Positions 1 through 9,619 of a DNA stretch of 64,000 nucleotides are shown piece by piece. The DNA comes from Rhodococcus globerulus NBRC 14531 (lineage in GTDB: Bacteria; Actinomycetota; Actinomycetes; Mycobacteriales; Mycobacteriaceae): contig NZ_BCWX01000005.1 of assembly GCF_001894805.1 (NCBI RefSeq), forward strand, positions 1 to 64,000, written 5' to 3'. A program made the position numbers and the translations under genes. The first letter of the stretch is position 1. Every line of letters starts with the position of its first letter. A model generated the notes under the pieces. It was given only the letters and a program-made list of their open reading frames with translations, was not told the DNA's origin and did not search any database.

Positions 1-13
1 GAAGGGGGGACGA

Positions 14-904
14 TCAGAACGGTGCGTCGCCGACTATTCCGGCGCGTTCCATCTTTCGAACTGCAGGCCAATAGTCCTGCACTGCATAGTGTTGCGTTGA
101 ACGGTTGTCCCAGATTGCGACGCTGTTCTCGGTCCAGCGCCACCGAACCTGGTACTCGGGAATCTGGGCCTGGCTTGCGAGGTAGTTGAGCAAGTTACTC
201 GAGCCAGGAGCGAAGTCGATGCCGTATCGAATGTTCTCCGGTGTGTGGTAATTGACGAGGTGCGTCGCAAACGAATTGACAAAAAGAATCTTCTCGCCGG
301 TCTCGGGATGCGTTCGCACAACGGGATGTTCGGCGTCCGGAAAGCGCTCCTTGAGCTGATGGCGCTGTTCGATCGGCATCCTGGCACCGAAGCTCGACTC
401 GATACTGTGCCGAGCTTTGAGGTCCTTGATCTGGCCCTTGATGCCGGCAGGCAGATTGTCGTATGCCAGTGCCATGTTCACCCAGATGGTGTCACCTCCG
501 ACGGGTGGTGTTTCCACACAACGGAGTACGCATCCCATCGGTGGATTCACGCGCCACGTCGCGTCGCAGTGATAGGCATTCTCGAAATGCTCCGGCGGAC
601 TGTCGAGGTCTTTGTAGATGCGGACCAGCCCGGGATGGTCGGGATCGCTACCCAGCGCGGGATGATCCTCGAGGTCGCCGAAGCGTTGTGCCAGTTCTAC
701 GTGCTGCGCCCGGCTGAAGTCCTGGTCACGGAAGAACAGAACCTTGTGCTCGAGCAGGAGCGATTTGATTTCGGCGAACAAAGCGTCGTCGCGAGCGACA
801 ACGCCGAGGTCCACTCCGGACAGTTCGGCACCGATGGAGCAGGTCAGCTTCTCGACGGTGATCGACCTGGTGGCCGTATCAATCAGCGTTGCAGTGTTAT
901 TCAT
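14..904 (-). CDS. TauD/TfdA-family Fe(II)/2-oxoglutarate dioxygenase
   Basis: A 296-residue cytosolic oxygenase of the taurine dioxygenase family, which couples 2-oxoglutarate decarboxylation to hydroxylation of a sulfonate, aryloxyacetate or similar substrate. The facial triad is visible as HCD inside AYHCDATW near residue 100 and a distal His in RSTQHYAVQDYWP near the C-terminus, followed by the Arg that binds 2-oxoglutarate. Length is normal for the family. The ATG at 904 follows a GGGGA ribosome site; the reading frame stays open upstream only because it runs antisense through the neighbouring oxidoreductase. It lies 26 bp downstream of that gene and is probably cotranscribed. The substrate cannot be read from the sequence. 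Confidence 0.9.
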   Translation of the reverse strand: MNNTATLIDTATRSITVEKLTCSIGAELSGVDLGVVARDDALFAEIKSLLLEHKVLFFRDQDFSRAQHVELAQRFGDLEDHPALGSDPDHPGLVRIYKDLDSPPEHFENAYHCDATWRVNPPMGCVLRCVETPPVGGDTIWVNMALAYDNLPAGIKGQIKDLKARHSIESSFGARMPIEQRHQLKERFPDAEHPVVRTHPETGEKILFVNSFATHLVNYHTPENIRYGIDFAPGSSNLLNYLASQAQIPEYQVRWRWTENSVAIWDNRSTQHYAVQDYWPAVRKMERAGIVGDAPF

Positions 905-930
905 GACGATTCCCCTTTCGACGGATGGCG

Positions 931-1905
931 TCAGACGGTAAAGACGGAGGAACCGATACTGCGGCCGGATTCCAGATCGTGATGCGCACGCACCGCATCT
1001 TCGAGTGCGTACCGCTGATTGATTCCGATCTTGATCCGACCCTCTTCGACGTGTGAGAAGAGCTCGGCGGCCAATTCGGCGCGCTCCGCCGGATCGGCGA
1101 TGTAGTCGGCCAAGGCCGGTCGAGTGACGAAAAGAGATCCCTTGACCGCCAACTGCATTGCGTTGATCGGCGGCGTCGGCCCTGACGCGGTTCCGAAGCA
1201 CACCATCAGCCCTCGGCGTGCCAAGGAGTCGAGTGAGACCTCGAACGTGGACTGCCCGATGCTGTCGTAGACAACCGGCACACCGACACCACCGGTGATC
1301 TCCCTGACCCGCGCAACAACATCCTCGCGGGTGTAGATGATGACCTCGTCGCACCCGTGCGCCAGGGCAACAGCTGCCTTCTCGTCTGTGGAAACAGTCC
1401 CGATCACCTTGATGCCCAGCAGCTTTGCCCACTGAGTGAAGATCAAACCAACTCCACCTGCAGCAGCGTGCAGCAGAACGGTATCCCCTGCCTTCAGCGG
1501 GTAGATGCGGCGCAGAAGGTAAGCCGCCGTGAGGCCGCGCATGGTCATCGCTGCTGCCGTCTCGAAATCGATACCGTCGGGCAACGCGATCAGGTCGGCA
1601 GCCGGCATGATGCGCTCGGTGCTGTACGCCCCGAGCGGACTGCCGGTGTAGGTCACCCGATCCCCCACACTGAAATCGGCAACACCCGCACCGACCGCCT
1701 CGATAGTTCCGGCACCCTCGACGCCCATACCGGCAGGCAATTGCGCAGGGTAGAGGCCGCTTCTGAAGTACGTGTCGGCGAAGTTGAGTCCGACGGCGCC
1801 GTGGCGAATCCGGACCTCGCCAGCACCTGGCTGACCTACCTCGACCTCTTCCCAACGCATGACAGACGGGGTACCGATCTCGTGGAATCGAATGGCGTGT
1901 GCCAC
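931..1905 (-). CDS. Zinc-independent quinone oxidoreductase (zeta-crystallin type MDR)
   Basis: A 324-residue medium-chain dehydrogenase/reductase of the NADPH:quinone reductase group. It shows the GroES-like N-terminal domain (GLNFADTYFRSGLYP), the nucleotide motif AAAGGVGLIFTQWAK and the quinone reductase motif YDSIGQSTFEVSL. No structural zinc cysteines are seen. I chose the GTG at 1905 because GGAGA lies 5 bases before it; an ATG at 1929 has no ribosome site. It is the first gene of a two-gene unit with the TauD-like oxygenase and is divergent from an AraC-type regulator, the likely controller of the pair. Confidence 0.88.
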   Translation of the reverse strand: MAHAIRFHEIGTPSVMRWEEVEVGQPGAGEVRIRHGAVGLNFADTYFRSGLYPAQLPAGMGVEGAGTIEAVGAGVADFSVGDRVTYTGSPLGAYSTERIMPAADLIALPDGIDFETAAAMTMRGLTAAYLLRRIYPLKAGDTVLLHAAAGGVGLIFTQWAKLLGIKVIGTVSTDEKAAVALAHGCDEVIIYTREDVVARVREITGGVGVPVVYDSIGQSTFEVSLDSLARRGLMVCFGTASGPTPPINAMQLAVKGSLFVTRPALADYIADPAERAELAAELFSHVEEGRIKIGINQRYALEDAVRAHHDLESGRSIGSSVFTV

Positions 1906-2104
1906 GATGCTCTCCAATTCTGTGGGCATACTCGACAAATTCGGTCGAGCTATGTTCGTACGCAACAACTTCCAGAAGCTACTTTCGACTCCGGGGTCGC
2001 GATCTGATGTGAACAACACTAGGTGAGATCCGGCTCACATGCTTAACTGTACGAGACACGCAGCACAACATTTCGGGACATTAAGTCAAGAACTAAGGAA
2101 CCTC

Positions 2105-3133
2105 GTGAAGCCACTCGCCCGCTATGCGTCGCTCAACCGCTACGTCGACCTGTGTCGCTCGGTCCACATCGATGCCGTCGACCTGATGAGGAGCGTCGGC
2201 CTCGCTCCGACAAGCCTGGCCAACCCCGATCAGTGGGTGCCAGCAGCCTCGATTGCCGCGCTCCTCGAACTGTCCGCAACGGAATCCGGGCGCGAAGATT
2301 TCGGCCTCCTCCTCGCCGAACTCCGCAGGCTGTCCAATCTCGGGCCGCTCAGCCTGGTCATCAGGGAAGAACCCGACGTCAGGAGCGCACTGGACGTCCT
2401 GATCCGGTACGAGCACACCTACAACGAGGCGCTTCGCATCCGCCTGACCGAGGTCAGCGGCTTGGCAACCCTGCGGATCGGCCTGGAGGTCGGCGATCCT
2501 GCCACTACGCGGCCTTCCGCAGACTCGGTCGACACCAGGCAGACCGTCGAACTCGCCGTCGGCGCAACCGTGCAGATCCTGCGGAGCTTTCTCGGGCCTG
2601 CCTGGCATCCGGTGAGCGTCGGATTCACACACAGTGCTCCGCAGGACACCAGTACACATCGACGAATTCTCGGCAACGCGGTGGACTTCGATCACGAGTT
2701 CACCGGAATCGTGTTTTATGCGAGCGATCTAGATGCCCGCAACGAACTGGCCGATGAGTTACTTCGCCCATATGCACGAGCATTCCTCGACTCGCTTCCC
2801 GCCGCGGATTCATCCGATACCCTCAGCCGTACAAGGGAATTGATCGAAGTGCTGCTCCCCACCGGACGATGCTCCGTCGAACATGTGGCTCGGAGCCTCG
2901 GCTTCGATCGGCGAACCCTGCACCGCCATCTAGCAGAATCGGGTGATACCTTCACGGCTGTTCTCAATTCGGTACGCAGTAGCCTCGCGCAACGCTTGGT
3001 GTCGAACCCACGCTATTCGTTGACCGACGTTGCCGTGCACCTCGGATTTTCTACTCAAGGCAGTTTCTCGCGGTGGTTTCGCACGCAGTTTTCGATGAGC
3101 CCCAGCGAATGGAAAGCCCAGCGCCAAGGGTGA
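2105..3133 (+). CDS. AraC-family transcriptional regulator
   Basis: A regulator of 342 residues. The N-terminal two-thirds match the arabinose-binding-like sensor domain common in actinobacterial AraC proteins (MKPLARYASLNRYVDLCRSVHIDA at the start). The C-terminal 100 residues form the double helix-turn-helix, with SVEHVARSLGFDRRTLHRHL as the first unit and SLTDVAVHLGFSTQGSFSRWF as the second. GTG at 2105 is preferred because AAGGA lies 5 bases upstream; an in-frame ATG at 2039 would add 22 residues atypical of the family. It is divergent from the quinone oxidoreductase/TauD pair, which suggests it activates those genes. Confidence 0.88.
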   Translation: MKPLARYASLNRYVDLCRSVHIDAVDLMRSVGLAPTSLANPDQWVPAASIAALLELSATESGREDFGLLLAELRRLSNLGPLSLVIREEPDVRSALDVLIRYEHTYNEALRIRLTEVSGLATLRIGLEVGDPATTRPSADSVDTRQTVELAVGATVQILRSFLGPAWHPVSVGFTHSAPQDTSTHRRILGNAVDFDHEFTGIVFYASDLDARNELADELLRPYARAFLDSLPAADSSDTLSRTRELIEVLLPTGRCSVEHVARSLGFDRRTLHRHLAESGDTFTAVLNSVRSSLAQRLVSNPRYSLTDVAVHLGFSTQGSFSRWFRTQFSMSPSEWKAQRQG

Positions 3134-3139
3134 GAACGA

Positions 3140-4192
3140 TCAGCTGACCAGCACAACACCGACCAAGGCGATCAGGGCCACCCAGACCGTCGACAATGCA
3201 GCCAAAACGAATGGGCGCACTCCGACGCCGCGGATCACACTCAGTCGCACACCGAGCCCGAGGGCAAACATCGCAGCCGCCAACAATGCGGTTTGCACCG
3301 TCTTCGCCACGCCGAGAACCTCTTCCGGGAGAAGCCCCGTTGAGCGCAGCCCCATGAATGCGATGAAGGCCAACGTGAACAGGGGCACCAGCGGTGGCCG
3401 CTTCACCTGGAGATTCGAATTGTCGGACATGGCACGTTGACGGATACTCAGGAACGCCATGACGGGCGCCAGCATCAGCACACGCGCAAGTTTCACAATG
3501 GTGGCAACACCCAATGCGGTAGCACCGAGAGCACTGCCGGCGGCAACAACCTGCGCAACCTCGTGAATCGACCCACCGGCCCACATGCCCGCGCTGACGT
3601 CATCGAGTCCGAAACTCCTCGCCAACAACGGAATTGTCGGAATCATCAACGTTCCGAAGATCACCACCAGCGCTACCGCAGTAAGTAACTCTTCTTCTTT
3701 TGCATTCACCACGCCATCCGCGGCGGCCACAGCCGCGGCGCCGCAGATCGAGAAGCCGCACGCAATCAGAATTCGCTGTGTCCACGACAGACCCAAAAGC
3801 TTTCCGGCATACATTGTTCCGGCGATGCCAAGAACAACGATCGCCACGACGACGGCGATCACACCCCAGCCGAGACCGACGATGTCGCTGAACATCAACT
3901 GCAGACCGAGCAATGCGATTCCGATTCGCAGCAGTCGTTTAGACGAAAATGTCAGTCCCGGCTGGAATTTCGCAGGCAGGGTGACAGTATTCGCCACGAT
4001 CGCGCCGGCGAGGATGGCAATCAGCAGCGGACTGACAGCGGAAAAGAGCCGCCCGACCCCCAGCGCGATTGCCGCACCGACGGCGCACAGGGCCACTCCG
4101 GGCACGAGCGCAGTGATACTCGCCCACCGCCGCACAGGCGCCGGCGAGGCAACGGCCGGTTTGTCGACTACGGACTTCACATCGCTGTTCAC
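3140..4192 (-). CDS. YeiH-family (UPF0324) putative anion exporter
   Basis: A 350-residue integral membrane protein with about ten hydrophobic segments. It carries the family signatures RIGIALLGLQLMFSDI, CGFSICGAAAVAA and GGSIHEVAQVVAAG. Homologues are annotated as putative sulfate or small-anion exporters. The gene is divergent from a LysR-type regulator, the arrangement also seen for yeiH/yeiE in enterobacteria, so regulation by that neighbour is likely. Its 3' end is only 6 bp from the end of the convergent AraC gene. Confidence 0.9.
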   Translation of the reverse strand: MNSDVKSVVDKPAVASPAPVRRWASITALVPGVALCAVGAAIALGVGRLFSAVSPLLIAILAGAIVANTVTLPAKFQPGLTFSSKRLLRIGIALLGLQLMFSDIVGLGWGVIAVVVAIVVLGIAGTMYAGKLLGLSWTQRILIACGFSICGAAAVAAADGVVNAKEEELLTAVALVVIFGTLMIPTIPLLARSFGLDDVSAGMWAGGSIHEVAQVVAAGSALGATALGVATIVKLARVLMLAPVMAFLSIRQRAMSDNSNLQVKRPPLVPLFTLAFIAFMGLRSTGLLPEEVLGVAKTVQTALLAAAMFALGLGVRLSVIRGVGVRPFVLAALSTVWVALIALVGVVLVS

Positions 4193-4248
4193 TCGTCCAG
4201 AGTCCGTCAGAAATCATTGGTGCGGTAGCTCGATTTCTGCTATCACGG

Positions 4249-4265
4249 CATATCAATACGATATG
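4249..4265. promoter_or_regulatory. Probable LysR-type operator palindrome
   Basis: CATATC and GATATG form a perfect inverted repeat with a 5-base spacer. The core ATATC-N5-GATAT fits the T-N11-A pattern of LysR binding sites. It lies 29-45 bp upstream of the LysR start and 57 bp upstream of yeiH, so one site could serve both divergent promoters. Confidence 0.6.
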
Positions 4266-4293
4266 TCCGGGTAATTGGGTATAGCCTGAACGC

Positions 4294-5202
4294 ATGACCC
4301 GACGCTGGCCGGACCTCACCACATTCGAGCTACTGGTCGGCGTCGATGATCACGGAAGCCTCAGCGCTGCAAGCCGTCTCGCGCATATCGCGCAACCCAA
4401 CGCCAGCCGTGCGATCAAAGCGCTGGAACGCCAACTCGGTATGCCTCTGATCCACCGAAAATCAACCGGGGCGACGCTAACGCCGCAAGGCACCGTCATC
4501 GTCCATTGGGCCCGGCGTGTCCTGGCCAATTCGACACAGCTACTCGACGTGGCCGAAGGAATGCGGACCGAGCGATCGGCAGAGTTGACGGTCTGCGCCA
4601 GCATGACTGTTGCCGAACATCTGATTCCGGCGTGGCTGGGCACTTTTCGTGGGTTACACCCCGACGTCACAGTGCATCTGCAGGTCTACAACTCGACGCG
4701 TGTCATCGAAGCGATCGACGTAGGAATGTGCGATCTCGGATTTGTCGAATCCCCGACTGTGCCGAGGCACCTACACAGCATCACCGTCGCCCGCGATTCA
4801 CTCGTGGTCGTTGTCGATCCCGATCACGCGTGGGCGCGTCGGCGTAAACCTCTCACCATCGGCGAACTGGCCATGACGCCGTTGCTGGTCCGCGAGCCAG
4901 GATCTGGTACTCGGACCACTCTCGATGTTGCGCTTTCGGAGTACGAGCGCGCGACGCCCCTGCTCGAGCTCGGTAGCTCGGCCGCCATCCGCACCAGCGT
5001 CCTCGGCGGTGTCGGACCGGCAGTGCTGAGCACTCTTGCAGTCAGTGAACAGGTGAAATCGGGTGACCTTCGGGTTGTCCAGGTGGACGGCCTCGACCTC
5101 GCACGCACCTTGCGAGCCGTCTGGCGGCCGCCGCGACAACTCGAAGGGCCGGCAGGCGACTTGGTGAAGCTGGTGCGGGCGAGTAGTACGCAGTTCGGCT
5201 GA
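4294..5202 (+). CDS. LysR-family transcriptional regulator
   Basis: A 302-residue LysR-type regulator. The winged helix-turn-helix occupies residues 5-65 (HGSLSAASRLAHIAQPNASRAIKALERQLG region) and is followed by a periplasmic-binding-like effector domain from about residue 90. It is divergent from the YeiH-type exporter, the most likely target. Its stop codon abuts the stop of the convergent HhH-GPD gene with no spacer and no visible terminator. Confidence 0.93.
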   Translation: MTRRWPDLTTFELLVGVDDHGSLSAASRLAHIAQPNASRAIKALERQLGMPLIHRKSTGATLTPQGTVIVHWARRVLANSTQLLDVAEGMRTERSAELTVCASMTVAEHLIPAWLGTFRGLHPDVTVHLQVYNSTRVIEAIDVGMCDLGFVESPTVPRHLHSITVARDSLVVVVDPDHAWARRRKPLTIGELAMTPLLVREPGSGTRTTLDVALSEYERATPLLELGSSAAIRTSVLGGVGPAVLSTLAVSEQVKSGDLRVVQVDGLDLARTLRAVWRPPRQLEGPAGDLVKLVRASSTQFG

Positions 5203-5778
5203 CTATTTTGCCTTTGCTGCAGCCTTGGCGGCTTTCTTGAACTCGCGGACCTCGAGGAGCGTCTGCTCGTCGACCACGTCGGCTATGGACCGCCGTGACC
5301 CGTCGAGTCCGTAATCCCCAGCTGCTTCGCGCCAACCGTCAGGCTGGACCCCGATTTGTTTGCCCAGCAGCGCCAAGAAGATTCGGGCCTTCTGATCGCC
5401 GTAGCCGGGCAGCGCCTTGAGTCGTTTGAGCACTTCCTTGCCGTTCGGATCACCCGACGTCCAGATCGCAGCGGTGTCACCGTCGTACTTTTCGACGATG
5501 AACTGGCACACGGATTGGATGCGTTCGCCCATCGACTTCGGGAAACGATGGACTGCCGGCGTCTGCGCGCAAATCTCGATGAACGCGTCCGTGTCCATCT
5601 CCGCGATGCGACGGACGTCGAGACCGTCCATGCGATCCGCGAGCTTCTTCGGCCCCAGAAATGCCGTCTCCATCGGAACCTGCTGGTCGAGCAACATTCC
5701 GAGCAACAAGGCCAACGGGTCCTCGGAGAGGAGAGCATCCGCTTCGGGATCACCGACGAGATTCAGATGAAGTGCCAT
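5203..5778 (-). CDS. HhH-GPD superfamily base excision repair protein
   Basis: A 191-residue protein with the helix-hairpin-helix segment LKALPGYGDQKARIFLALLG near residues 115-135 and the glycosylase-like motif LLGMLLDQQVPMETAF near residue 28. The classical catalytic Asp region is reduced to GVQPDGWRE, as in the short actinobacterial family usually annotated as HhH-GPD-type repair protein. The C-terminus is a Lys/Ala tail that could add DNA affinity. Lesion specificity is unknown. It sits 19 bp downstream of the GT87 gene on the same strand. Confidence 0.85.
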   Translation of the reverse strand: MALHLNLVGDPEADALLSEDPLALLLGMLLDQQVPMETAFLGPKKLADRMDGLDVRRIAEMDTDAFIEICAQTPAVHRFPKSMGERIQSVCQFIVEKYDGDTAAIWTSGDPNGKEVLKRLKALPGYGDQKARIFLALLGKQIGVQPDGWREAAGDYGLDGSRRSIADVVDEQTLLEVREFKKAAKAAAKAK

Positions 5779-5796
5779 ACATCCGATCCTGCCATG

Positions 5797-7140
5797 TCAG
5801 GCCGGTGTGTCCGCAGCTTCCAGATTCGGCACTGTCCATTTCTTCCAACCGAACACGATCAGCGTCATGGCAGCGGCCACGACAAACACCCACAGATAGA
5901 CAGCCACCATGGCGATTCGCAGGTAGTCGGGCGAGGGCAACATAAACATTCCCATGCCGATAAAGCGGTCGGTGCCCTGCATATCCGCCGCGGGTATCGG
6001 CCACGTGTGCGACCAGTTCAGGACGGGTAGGAGGAACACGATCGGCACGACCCAAGCCCAGATATTCTTCGACGCCATCGCGTAGTGAGAAGCCAGGATC
6101 ACCAGCGGAACAAACCACACCCAGTGGTGACCCCACGAGAAGGGGGACACGGTTGTGGCGGTGAGCCCGGTCATGGTCAGCCCGAGCAACTTCTGCCCCC
6201 TGCGGTGAGCCATCCACGCAGCTCCCAGTCCGAGACACACAGCCACCACGCTGCACCCGAGAACGAGCACCTTCGACGGCGTCGGCGTATGCGTCAACTG
6301 AGCGATCAAACCCGACACCGACTGATTACTCGGTGAGTCGGTACGTCCCACCCGATCGCTGTCGAAGAGCGTGCCGGTCCAGTAGGTCAACGCGTCGTTG
6401 TACATCACGATGAAACCCAAAGCCACCGTCGCGGCGAACGTGATCACCGCAGTCACCAAGGCGCGCCACTGCTTCGTGATGAACAGGTACGCCCAGAAGA
6501 ACGCCGGAGTCAGTTTGACCCCCGCCGCGATCCCGGCGCCGATACCCCGAAGGCGACTTTTTTCGTCCCGGCCCAAATCCCACACGATCAACAGCAGCAG
6601 GAAAATGTTGATCTGCCCGAGCCACAGCGTCGTGCGTACCGGTTCCATGAACAGGAAAATGACCGTGGCCAACGCGCTCACTGCATACGTCTTGACGCCG
6701 AGGCGGTACCCGAGATATTTCCAGCACAGCACGACCACCGCAAAAAGCGCGACAACATTGAGAACCGTCCACACGACGATCGCCTGTTGAAACGTGAGCA
6801 CCGCCCACACCGTGAACAGAATCCCCGCGAACGGGGTGTACGTGAACATCATTCCCTGGAGAACCGGACCGTCGTACAACGGCAGTCCCTGCACCACAAA
6901 ACTGCCGCCGTGGCGGTAGACGTCAAGATCGAGGAAATTGTGGAAAATGCCCCAATAGATCACATCCATCGGAACACCGAACAGAACCATCAGGACTGAA
7001 GCAACAGCAAGCACCACGAGAACGACAAAGCCGATCACACCGACCCGCATTATTCGCTGCGGAGTCGCCTGTCGTAATTCAGATGCCCCTGAACTCATCT
7101 CCACCACAGCACTTTCCGAAGCATTGACTGCACCCGCCAC
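5797..7140 (-). CDS. GT87-family polyprenyl-phosphate mannosyltransferase
   Basis: A 447-residue polytopic membrane protein with about 11-13 hydrophobic helices. The first extracytoplasmic loop carries FHNFLDLDVYRHGG, matching the catalytic Asp loop of GT87/GT-C enzymes such as PimE that use polyprenyl-phosphomannose in envelope glycolipid synthesis. GTG at 7140 is chosen because GGAGG lies 6 bases upstream; ATG at 7098 lacks a spaced site. Exact acceptor (PIM, lipoarabinomannan or other glycolipid) cannot be told. Confidence 0.85.
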   Translation of the reverse strand: MAGAVNASESAVVEMSSGASELRQATPQRIMRVGVIGFVVLVVLAVASVLMVLFGVPMDVIYWGIFHNFLDLDVYRHGGSFVVQGLPLYDGPVLQGMMFTYTPFAGILFTVWAVLTFQQAIVVWTVLNVVALFAVVVLCWKYLGYRLGVKTYAVSALATVIFLFMEPVRTTLWLGQINIFLLLLIVWDLGRDEKSRLRGIGAGIAAGVKLTPAFFWAYLFITKQWRALVTAVITFAATVALGFIVMYNDALTYWTGTLFDSDRVGRTDSPSNQSVSGLIAQLTHTPTPSKVLVLGCSVVAVCLGLGAAWMAHRRGQKLLGLTMTGLTATTVSPFSWGHHWVWFVPLVILASHYAMASKNIWAWVVPIVFLLPVLNWSHTWPIPAADMQGTDRFIGMGMFMLPSPDYLRIAMVAVYLWVFVVAAAMTLIVFGWKKWTVPNLEAADTPA

Positions 7141-7238
7141 GTACAACCTCCGGATATGCGCCAATGTCAGGAACTGGTGCACCGAACGCTACAAGAGATG
7201 ACCGACGCTCACGACTTGGGCGCGCCGTCACAGGCGAC

Positions 7239-8759
<1,521 letters not shown>

Positions 8760-8809
8760 TCAGATACCCGTTTAACGCTTCAGTCGTTCTCTTGGGTATG
8801 CTTCTCCAC

Positions 8810-8897
8810 GGAGGATTCGCCTAGTGGCCTATGGCGCTCGCCTGGAACGCGGGTTGGGTTAACGCCCTCAGGGGTTCAAATCCCCTATCCTCCGCCA
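8810..8897 (+). tRNA. tRNA-Ser (anticodon GGA)
   Basis: The 88-nt cloverleaf has acceptor GGAGGAU paired with AUCCUCC, discriminator G and encoded CCA. The anticodon loop CUGGAAC gives GGA, reading UCC/UCU. A long variable arm (class II) and a T arm with GGTTCAAATCC are present. The 3' 24 bases plus 4 flanking bases form the left copy of the direct repeat of the integrated element, so the functional 3' end now belongs to the element's attachment site. Confidence 0.97.
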
Positions 8898-8901
8898 AAG
8901 G
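8874..8901 (+). repeat. attL core (28-bp direct repeat with 17987-18014)
   Basis: The sequence starting GTTCAAATCCCC and ending CCAAAGG is identical to 17987-18014. It covers the T-loop, T stem, acceptor strand and CCA of tRNA-Ser. Similarity continues through the following terminator on both sides with few changes, so the homologous block is near 75 bp. Confidence 0.92.
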
Positions 8902-8905
8902 GAAA

Positions 8906-8950
8906 CCCCCTGTGAACTGCTGAGAAGCAGTTCACAGGGGGTTCTTTTTT
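8906..8950 (+). terminator. Intrinsic terminator after tRNA-Ser (element-borne copy)
   Basis: A perfect 16-bp stem (CCCCCTGTGAACTGCT with its complement) closes a GAGA loop and is followed by TTCTTTTTT. The nearly identical copy at 18017-18061 differs at one stem position. Because the integrase side is the left, this copy is probably supplied by the element while the right copy is the original host one. Confidence 0.9.
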
Positions 8951-8956
8951 GCCCTC

Positions 8957-8975
8957 ATGCAACAGGATATGCAAT
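8957..8975 (+). promoter_or_regulatory. Putative integrase arm-type sites, left (P' arm)
   Basis: Two heptamers, ATGCAAC at 8957-8963 and ATGCAAT at 8969-8975, start exactly 12 bp apart. The wider blocks CTCATGCAACAG (8954-8965) and GATATGCAAT (8966-8975) recur at the right end at 17845-17856 and 17759-17768. Shared short repeats flanking the core at both ends are what a lambda-type integrase arm domain recognises. Confidence 0.7.
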
Positions 8976-8985
8976 AGCGCTCAGA

Positions 8986-9618
8986 TCATCCGTCGACTCG
9001 ACCCTTCGCACTGTCCCGGGCATCGGTCCACGCGTTCCCTCGCTTCACCGTTCGGATTGGCCGTGCTGCTCCGTTGAACTCTCGCTCGTCAAGCGGGAAC
9101 ACATCGGTGTATGTGGTGCCCTCGTCATCGCTGTAGGTGATCGTCACTTCGACCAGGCGAGGTATCCCGTCGACACTGCGAGGGGAATCATCCGGGCTAG
9201 TGTCGTCGCGAAGCCAGTAGTAGTTCTCCATTTCTCGCCCTGGCACCCACACCGGTATCGGGAGCGCATACCGCCTGTTGATCAGCCAGCCGAAGTTGCC
9301 TTGTCCGTCGGAGGATTTTCTGTCGTTGGGCAGTGGTGGGTCAAACGCCACGAGCACATTTCTCGCGATACTGACTCCACTGTTCTTGACGATCAGATTG
9401 AGAGTGTCGTCATCGGCGATCTTCAGTTCGGCGCTCATCATCGGGCGCGACCTCGCTCGACTGTCCTTGCGGGTCTGGGCTAATGACCTGATCGCCGTTC
9501 GGGCCGAGAAGTAGCCGGCTGTCGCGGCCACGACTGCCACTGTGGCTGTCACGCGAGCCGTTGTCCACCAGGGGATGTTCACGAGCTGATACATCCAATT
9601 GCCTATGTCAGATAGCAT
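8986..9618 (-). CDS. Unknown single-span membrane protein of the element
   Basis: I do not recognise this 210-residue protein. Residues about 15-40 form one hydrophobic helix (VTATVAVVAATAGYF), followed by a basic stretch with RKDSRARSR, giving an N-out or signal-anchor topology. The rest is soluble and beta-rich, with NLIVKNSGVSIARNVLVAF resembling an Ig-like fold, and ends in a basic tail. It lies between attL and the integrase, transcribed with the integrase 1 bp away. Cargo genes in satellites often sit here, so a phage-exclusion or defence role is possible but unproven. Confidence 0.75.
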   Translation of the reverse strand: MLSDIGNWMYQLVNIPWWTTARVTATVAVVAATAGYFSARTAIRSLAQTRKDSRARSRPMMSAELKIADDDTLNLIVKNSGVSIARNVLVAFDPPLPNDRKSSDGQGNFGWLINRRYALPIPVWVPGREMENYYWLRDDTSPDDSPRSVDGIPRLVEVTITYSDDEGTTYTDVFPLDEREFNGAARPIRTVKRGNAWTDARDSAKGRVDG

Positions 9619-9619
9619 T

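Noticed and set aside
4350..4670. Small antisense frames inside the LysR gene and many other genes
   Set aside because: They lack ribosome sites and follow the codon pattern of the gene on the other strand.
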